Positions 32,401 to 35,692 of a stretch of DNA of 35,692 nucleotides are shown in pieces (positions within the stretch are counted from its first letter, which is position 1; each line of letters opens with the position of its first letter). A model generated the notes under the pieces. The model ran no database searches. It had not been told where the DNA came from and saw only the letters and a program-made list of their open reading frames with translations. The stretch comes from Bacteroidales bacterium (GTDB lineage: Bacteria; Bacteroidota; Bacteroidia; Bacteroidales; UBA1402): NCBI GenBank assembly GCA_017958305.1, contig JAGDCW010000028.1:1-35692 (forward strand), read 5' to 3'. A program made the translations under genes and the position numbers.

Positions 32401-32467
32401 GGACGATATCCAGGAGAAAATCTCCGAACGACTGAACAAGATTACCGAACGCAGCCACATAGAATAG
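29429..32467 (+). CDS. Large exported tetratricopeptide-repeat (TPR) protein
   Basis: A 1012-residue protein with signal peptide (MKKMLSILAGLLCLSVALAQ, cleavage at ALA-Q). Almost the whole mature chain consists of about 15 TPR-like helix pairs, for example YFYLGSCAMNAGQYQDALEA, YRLSGASYYELGNYSASQDC, YHLGVCYLQQQKADMARMCF, YNLAYCYFNTNNFNDALYWF, IGDCYYYGRNYQRAVEYYQA, FEQGRAYIATKRTPQAIAAF and TGLLYYQQGDAEKAIAAYKN. Such solenoids bind partner proteins; repeats resemble those of CpoB/BamD-type periplasmic scaffold proteins. There is no C-terminal secretion domain or lipobox visible. It sits 2 nt before an outer-membrane barrel gene under one promoter, so the two probably form one envelope complex; its role is unknown. 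The 722-codon open frame on the opposite strand is an artefact. Confidence 0.92.
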   Translation: MKKMLSILAGLLCLSVALAQEPDARGNAARLYRLSAQQFQEEEFAICYRSIETLFSDYSSKLLTEALSTDQQEHARFMQAASAFRLGRMDASSKLKQFLLDFPLSVYAPTAYFYLGSCAMNAGQYQDALEAFQLCPRSCLSKKDYEDFRFQLAVTNLQLGREKEARPLFEELLDEGGRYVGSATYYLAYIDYKEGRHEEALAGFRKVGDIDAYRQTVPYFVMQLLFHQGEYAQVLTMAEKMLQENPSESQRIELYRLSGASYYELGNYSASQDCYRQYLAFKPDLLRSDAYRIGMDYFHDKRYAEATDYLSQATEGQDAQAQNAAYHLGVCYLQQQKADMARMCFERASLYDYDRRAKEDALYNYALLCYETSFSPFDEQIKAFERILTEFPDSRYSDQIYSHLADAFLSSGNEQAAIDFIDKIDHPSRNMLETKSKLLFQQGMELFNNARYDEACKKFSSAISVGNQTGMSVAEATYWRGEAYYQTNHLSASARDFRAFLSAPGAQGMKAWPAAHYNLAYCYFNTNNFNDALYWFGKYTEIGSIRKTPGYADALSRIGDCYYYGRNYQRAVEYYQAADRESVAGNDYAVYQQAFSLGLLKKNDEKAALLAQFEKRFPKSDYLPQALFEQGRAYIATKRTPQAIAAFERLIQKSPGSDLARQAGIQTGLLYYQQGDAEKAIAAYKNVVGNYPGSSEAQTAVNDLRSIYVATNRVSEYAQYVDALGGRFKMKAGEQDSLSYEAAERLLVNRQKTEALAAFQSYLKMYPQGFFSAEANYYCASLLNEQQRMEEAVPYYQAVTTHKGHAFVPEALVQLSEYSYSKQQYAQALDYYRQLDAVTSDRAQRLTARTGIMRCLAAREESRELLDAASQLMQESNLSPDLLREARYHKAMSLIRLNRTEEAVADMETLAKESKTAYGAEIRYRLAQYCFDQGNTDKADQLAQQFLQEGTPHKYWMARCFVLLADINMQRGDDFQARQYLLSLKENYTVQDDIQEKISERLNKITERSHIE

Positions 32468-32469
32468 TC

Positions 32470-34167
32470 ATGAAAAAAGCCTCCCTATCCCTCGCTCTGG
32501 CCCTTTGCTGCAGCTTGTTGTCGGCACAGACGGCCGACTCCCTGATCAGACGGGCCATACTGTTGGAAAAAGAATACATCCCGACCATCGAAAATGCCGG
32601 AAAGATCTACCAGTCGCCCGGGCAGGAAACGGTCAAGACCAACAAGGAGAAAATCGTCTTTGCCTTGGACGGCCATCCGACCGATGCCAACAAGGAAATC
32701 GTCCCCCTCAGGGCGGCCGAGGCCCGGACCCATTTCCCCGACCAGCAAAAACGAGGTTACCTGAGAGTGGGCGGCGGCAACCATTTTGCCTTCCTGGGCG
32801 ACGGCCAGCTGAACATCCTGCGCCAAAGCCGGCAGACCCTCGACCTGAACCTTTGGCACCGTTCGCAGTCGGTGCCGGCCCAGGACAATCACTGGAACAG
32901 CGACAACCGCCTCCAACTCAACTACAAGCTGCATCTGGGCTACTCGGAACTGGAAGCCGGGATAGCGGAGCGTTTCGGCAGCTGGCACTACTATGCCGAC
33001 GCCCCCAACCCCGCTGCCGCACAGATCCCCGACAACCAATGGTCGTCCGACACCCGGGTATTTGTCTCGATGAAATCGAAACCCTGGGACAAAACCGTCG
33101 ATTACAGTGTCCAAATAGAAGAGCACCTCTTCCGCCTGGGAACTGCCACCACATTGGGACAACCCGCCGGCCCGACAGAAACGGAGACCCATGCCCAAGC
33201 CCGGATGGCCTGGCATTTCCAGGACGACTGGACCGCCGCCGTTGACGGACAAGTCCGCTATCTGGGCTACCTCAACTCTCCCTATGCCCTGGGCAACCGG
33301 CTATGGTTTGAACTGCATCCCGAAATCGAGTACCAATGGGGCTATTGGCAGATGGCCCTGGGAGCGAGAGTTTCCAACGGAGACGGTCTGAAAGCCGCAC
33401 TGACGGCCTCCGCCCAAAGGGACCTGGGCGAAAAGGCGGCTGCCGGGATTTTCGTGGACGGAGGAGAAAAGTTCTATTCCTATCGTGAAGGATTGCTCAT
33501 GAATCCCTATTTGTCGCCCGATCTGCGGCTGGAGACGCAATACTCTCCTTTCATCATACACGCCGACCTGTGGTGGCGGCCGCTCGAGAACTGCATGTTC
33601 AGTCCCCAAATGGGATTCCGTACCACCCAGGATATGCCGCTTTTCTACAACGTGAGTCCGGCCATCGGCACGAGCGGCACCAAACAGGCCTCCAAATTGT
33701 TTGGCACAGCCCCGGTCGATGCCAGCCAATGGTATGTGGCCCTGCGGGCGGATGTGGCGCTCTATCAGATGTGCCACCTCAATGCCGACATCCGCTACAA
33801 CCATTACCATGCCTACCGTACGCAGGAAAGCGACGCCCTGGCCAACCTCCTTGCAAATGCCGGCAGCCATCTTTGGTACAAGCCCAACCTGGAGGCCAAC
33901 CTGGAAATCGAGGTGAAACCTACCGAGCGCATTGCCCTGCAAGCCGAATACTATTGGGGCGGCAGCCGCTATGCCTATACCGAAAACGAGGATAGCCAGC
34001 GGCTCGACGACCTGCATCTGCTGTCGGCCACATGCTCCTACAAGGTCAACGCGCAAATAGGCGCCTTCGCCTCGGTCTGGAACCTGCTCAACCGCCGCAC
34101 GGAAGTATGGAACCGCTATGCCAGTTACGGCACGACCGGTGTGGTCGGTGTGTCTTTCTCCTTCTAG
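32470..34167 (+). CDS. Predicted outer-membrane beta-barrel protein, partner of the TPR protein
   Basis: A 565-residue protein starting at ATG 32470, 2 nt after the TPR gene; its signal peptide is MKKASLSLALALCCSLLSAQ. The N-terminal mature part carries LLEKEYIPTIENAGKIYQSP, which resembles the start of a group of Bacteroidales proteins labelled TonB-dependent receptor-like or hypothetical (from memory). No plug domain or TonB box is obvious. From about residue 95 there are many amphipathic strands (YLRVGGGNHFAFLGDGQLNI, LQLNYKLHLGYSELEAGIAE, WEFELHPEIEYQWGYWQM-like segments) and it ends VVGVSFSF, with the terminal Phe typical of barrel proteins recognised by BamA. About 22-24 strands seem possible. 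Function unknown; co-transcription with the TPR protein and recO suggests a shared unit only for the first two. Confidence 0.85.
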   Translation: MKKASLSLALALCCSLLSAQTADSLIRRAILLEKEYIPTIENAGKIYQSPGQETVKTNKEKIVFALDGHPTDANKEIVPLRAAEARTHFPDQQKRGYLRVGGGNHFAFLGDGQLNILRQSRQTLDLNLWHRSQSVPAQDNHWNSDNRLQLNYKLHLGYSELEAGIAERFGSWHYYADAPNPAAAQIPDNQWSSDTRVFVSMKSKPWDKTVDYSVQIEEHLFRLGTATTLGQPAGPTETETHAQARMAWHFQDDWTAAVDGQVRYLGYLNSPYALGNRLWFELHPEIEYQWGYWQMALGARVSNGDGLKAALTASAQRDLGEKAAAGIFVDGGEKFYSYREGLLMNPYLSPDLRLETQYSPFIIHADLWWRPLENCMFSPQMGFRTTQDMPLFYNVSPAIGTSGTKQASKLFGTAPVDASQWYVALRADVALYQMCHLNADIRYNHYHAYRTQESDALANLLANAGSHLWYKPNLEANLEIEVKPTERIALQAEYYWGGSRYAYTENEDSQRLDDLHLLSATCSYKVNAQIGAFASVWNLLNRRTEVWNRYASYGTTGVVGVSFSF

Positions 34168-34176
34168 GATTTTGCC

Positions 34177-34917
34177 ATGTTCGTCAAGACCCAGGCCATC
34201 GTGCTGCACAAGATAAAGTACAGCGACAGCGATGCCATCGTCTGTCTCTACAGCCGTGAGTTCGGGCGGATCTCCTACCTGGTGTCGAACAAGAGCAAGA
34301 AAAGCAAGCTGAGTCAGTCGCTGTTGCAGCCGCTCAGCCTGATCGAGTATGAGGGAGAGCACAAGGGCAGCCGCGAGTTGCAACGCCTGCGCGAAGCCCA
34401 TTGCTACCAACCCTTTGCCGACCTGCCGCTGAACCCCTACAAGAACGCCATTTCCCTGTTTTTATCGGAAGTTTTGTACCGCGTCCTCATGGAAGAGGAA
34501 CGCAACCTGCCGCTCTACGACTATCTGGAGCACGGCATCCAGATGCTGGACCTCAGCGAAAAGGGGACGGCCAATTTTCACTTGGCCTTCCTTATCCACC
34601 TGACCAAATTCCTGGGATTCTATCCCAACTTGGAGGAAAACCGTCCGCACTGGTATTTCGACCTGGCGGCCGGCAGCTTCTGTCCGGTCCGGCCGCCGCA
34701 CAACGCCTGGCTCAGTCCCGAAGACGCCGCCCGTTTTGCCACCCTGCTCAGGATGAACTTCGACAACCTGCACCTGTTCCGCTTCGACCGTCACCAGCGC
34801 ACCGACCTGTTGCGCCAGATCCTGGACTATTACCGTATCCACCTGACCGACTTCCCGGAGATCAAGTCGCTGACCATCCTCGAGGAAATGTTCGACGACC
34901 AAGTGCTTCCACACTGA
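34177..34917 (+). CDS. recO: DNA repair protein RecO
   Basis: A 246-residue mediator that loads RecA with RecR in the RecF pathway. The N-terminal OB fold begins MFVKTQAIVLHKIKYSDSD, the hallmark of RecO, with VCLYSREFGRISYLV next. A helical C-terminal domain follows (FLSEVLYRVLMEEERNLPLY, HLAFLIHLTKFLGFYPNLEE). The four-cysteine zinc site of some RecO proteins is absent (single cysteine in AGSFCPVRPP), as in many Bacteroidota members. It starts 9 nt after the barrel gene, so it is the third gene of that operon, and no terminator was seen after it. Confidence 0.94.
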   Translation: MFVKTQAIVLHKIKYSDSDAIVCLYSREFGRISYLVSNKSKKSKLSQSLLQPLSLIEYEGEHKGSRELQRLREAHCYQPFADLPLNPYKNAISLFLSEVLYRVLMEEERNLPLYDYLEHGIQMLDLSEKGTANFHLAFLIHLTKFLGFYPNLEENRPHWYFDLAAGSFCPVRPPHNAWLSPEDAARFATLLRMNFDNLHLFRFDRHQRTDLLRQILDYYRIHLTDFPEIKSLTILEEMFDDQVLPH

Positions 34918-34925
34918 AGGTGCAG

Positions 34926-34956
34926 TTGTCCAATTCGACAGAAAAGACTACTTTTG
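34926..34956 (+). promoter_or_regulatory. tRNA-Arg promoter
   Basis: TTG (34926-34928), 20 nt spacer, TACTTTTG (34949-34956), 37 nt before the tRNA. Starts 9 nt after the recO stop. Confidence 0.72.
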
Positions 34957-34993
34957 CGGCGTATTTTCCATTTGGGCCTTCCCGCCCGACCAT

Positions 34994-35065
34994 GGTCCTG
35001 TAGTTCAATGGATAGAATCGCGGTTTCCTAAACCGTTGATCCGGGTTCGATTCCCGGCGGGACTA
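34994..35065 (+). tRNA. tRNA-Arg (anticodon CCT)
   Basis: A 72-nt cloverleaf: acceptor GGTCCTG/CGGGACT (G-U pairs at both ends of the pairing), T8-A9, anticodon stem GCGGT/ACCGT around TTCCTAA (anticodon CCT), T arm CCGGG-TTCGATT-CCCGG, discriminator A at 35065, no encoded CCA. Its last three bases are also the stop codon of the M16 gene on the other strand. No terminator was seen. Confidence 0.94.
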
Positions 35066-35692
35066 CTGCTGGCAGCGATAGTAGAGAGTGGAGCAGTTTT
35101 CGGGGCGGAACACCTGCTCGGCCGTTTCGCGGATGGAAGCAGGCGTCACCCCAAGGGTCAACTTACAATCGTCAAGATAATTTTCGGCGCAACTCACCGT
35201 CTCGTACCAGCAGAGCTGCGTGGCCACATGCTGGCAGTTGGTGTTACGGAATAGATAGGCCGACTCATATTTGTTTTTGACTTTCTGCAGTTCCTCGGCC
35301 GACACTTCTTCCGAAACGAAGCGTGCCAACTCCTCATTGAGACCCTGCTCGGCTTCTTCAAGCGAAACGCCAACCACCGGCTTGCCGGTAAACTGGATGC
35401 TGCCGGCCGAAACCTCCGCCTCGCCGCCCACATAGATGTCCAGTCCGCTGAACAGCAGGCGTTCCTTGACCAGGCGTTGGAACAGCCTGGCCGAACGGCC
35501 GCCGGCCAGCAGGTCGGTCATCAGGTCGCATTCGCGGTAGCCCGGTTCCGACACCGAAGGGGCATGCCAGCATTTGTACAAGGCATCCAAGGGCACTGGA
35601 CGGACAACCTCCAGGGTGTGGGCTTCGTGTTGCCTGGGCACCAATGGCAGGCGGCGAGCCCTGATTCCCCGGGCGGGGATGTCTCCGAACCA
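35063..35692 (-). CDS. M16 (insulinase/pitrilysin) family zinc metallopeptidase, C-terminal part (5' end outside window)
   Basis: The frame is open to the right edge: the first visible residues are WFGDIPARGIRARRLP, a motif that joins the two halves of M16 peptidases (FGDIPA). About 209 residues follow: PLDALYKCWHAPSVSEPGY (the noncatalytic second half with its usual His-Ala-Pro), LLAGGRSARLFQRLVKERLL, the LEEAEQGLNEELARFVSEEV helix and the end CSTLYYRCQQ. The HxxEH zinc motif lies in the missing N-terminal half, so catalytic status cannot be judged. The GTG at 35644 is internal. The TAG stop at 35063-35065 coincides with the 3' end of tRNA-Arg. Confidence 0.9.
   Translation of the reverse strand, partial: WFGDIPARGIRARRLPLVPRQHEAHTLEVVRPVPLDALYKCWHAPSVSEPGYRECDLMTDLLAGGRSARLFQRLVKERLLFSGLDIYVGGEAEVSAGSIQFTGKPVVGVSLEEAEQGLNEELARFVSEEVSAEELQKVKNKYESAYLFRNTNCQHVATQLCWYETVSCAENYLDDCKLTLGVTPASIRETAEQVFRPENCSTLYYRCQQ

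Noticed and set aside
30290-32458. A 722-codon open frame on the minus strand opposite the TPR gene
   Set aside because: It mirrors the repeated TPR codons and has no start signal, promoter or family match.
1-35692. Mobile elements, CRISPR arrays, toxin-antitoxin pairs or phage genes
   Set aside because: No transposase, integrase, regularly spaced repeat or small paired toxin/antitoxin ORFs were found. tRNA genes are intact and show no duplicated 3' ends that would mark an integration site.

Overview
The window is a chromosomal segment from a fairly GC-rich member of the Bacteroidales (phylum Bacteroidota). The evidence is gene content (paired half-size CHR transporters, a long purine synthase PurL, a PorT/SprT-type outer-membrane barrel, rhomboids with a Bacteroidota-type C-terminal tail) and the recurring Bacteroidota promoter, a TTTG/TTG box about 18-20 nt upstream of TAnnTTTG. 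Shine-Dalgarno sites are mostly absent. No rRNA, insertion sequence, prophage, CRISPR array or integration site was seen. The region reads as core chromosome. Family and genus cannot be fixed from the sequence alone.

Layout. 1-3700: 3' end of a polytopic membrane glycosyltransferase-like gene followed by a large envelope protein of unknown function with a C-terminal propeller-like region. 3.8-8.6 kb: purL, then two overlapping chromate-transporter-family half genes. 8.6-13.2 kb: ApbE lipoprotein on the minus strand, divergent from a tight plus-strand set (CaCA antiporter, dCMP deaminase, S41 protease, HD-domain protein). 13.2-15.5 kb: argS and an HU protein on the minus strand. 15.7-22.7 kb: a six-gene plus-strand operon with overlaps of 4-20 nt or a 1 nt gap at every junction (rhomboid, rhomboid, membrane EEP hydrolase, priA, outer-membrane barrel, second CaCA antiporter). 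22.7-26.2 kb: M24 aminopeptidase, a 55-residue 2[4Fe-4S] ferredoxin, a PorT-like barrel, rsmE, and a candidate small RNA. 26.2-29.1 kb (minus): tRNA-Glu, rpsT, rluA-type synthase and a second S41 protease. 29.2-35.7 kb: tRNA-Asn, a 1012-residue TPR protein paired with an outer-membrane barrel, recO, tRNA-Arg and the end of an M16 peptidase gene.

The most interesting items are: (i) a roughly 98-nt minus-strand transcription unit at 26011-26108 with its own well-formed promoter, a GNRA-capped hairpin and a strong terminator but no ORF, very likely a small RNA; (ii) the TPR/outer-membrane-barrel pair and the rhomboid-priA operon, two envelope modules whose joint function is not known to me; (iii) a perfect 17-bp palindrome covering the facing promoters of the S41 protease and tRNA-Asn; (iv) a hairpin in front of the CHR genes whose T-tract points the wrong way, placed to stop antisense transcription before it enters purL. 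Many functions come in pairs here (two S41 proteases, two rhomboids, two CaCA antiporters, two CHR halves). I did not find a clear, wholly new multi-gene system.
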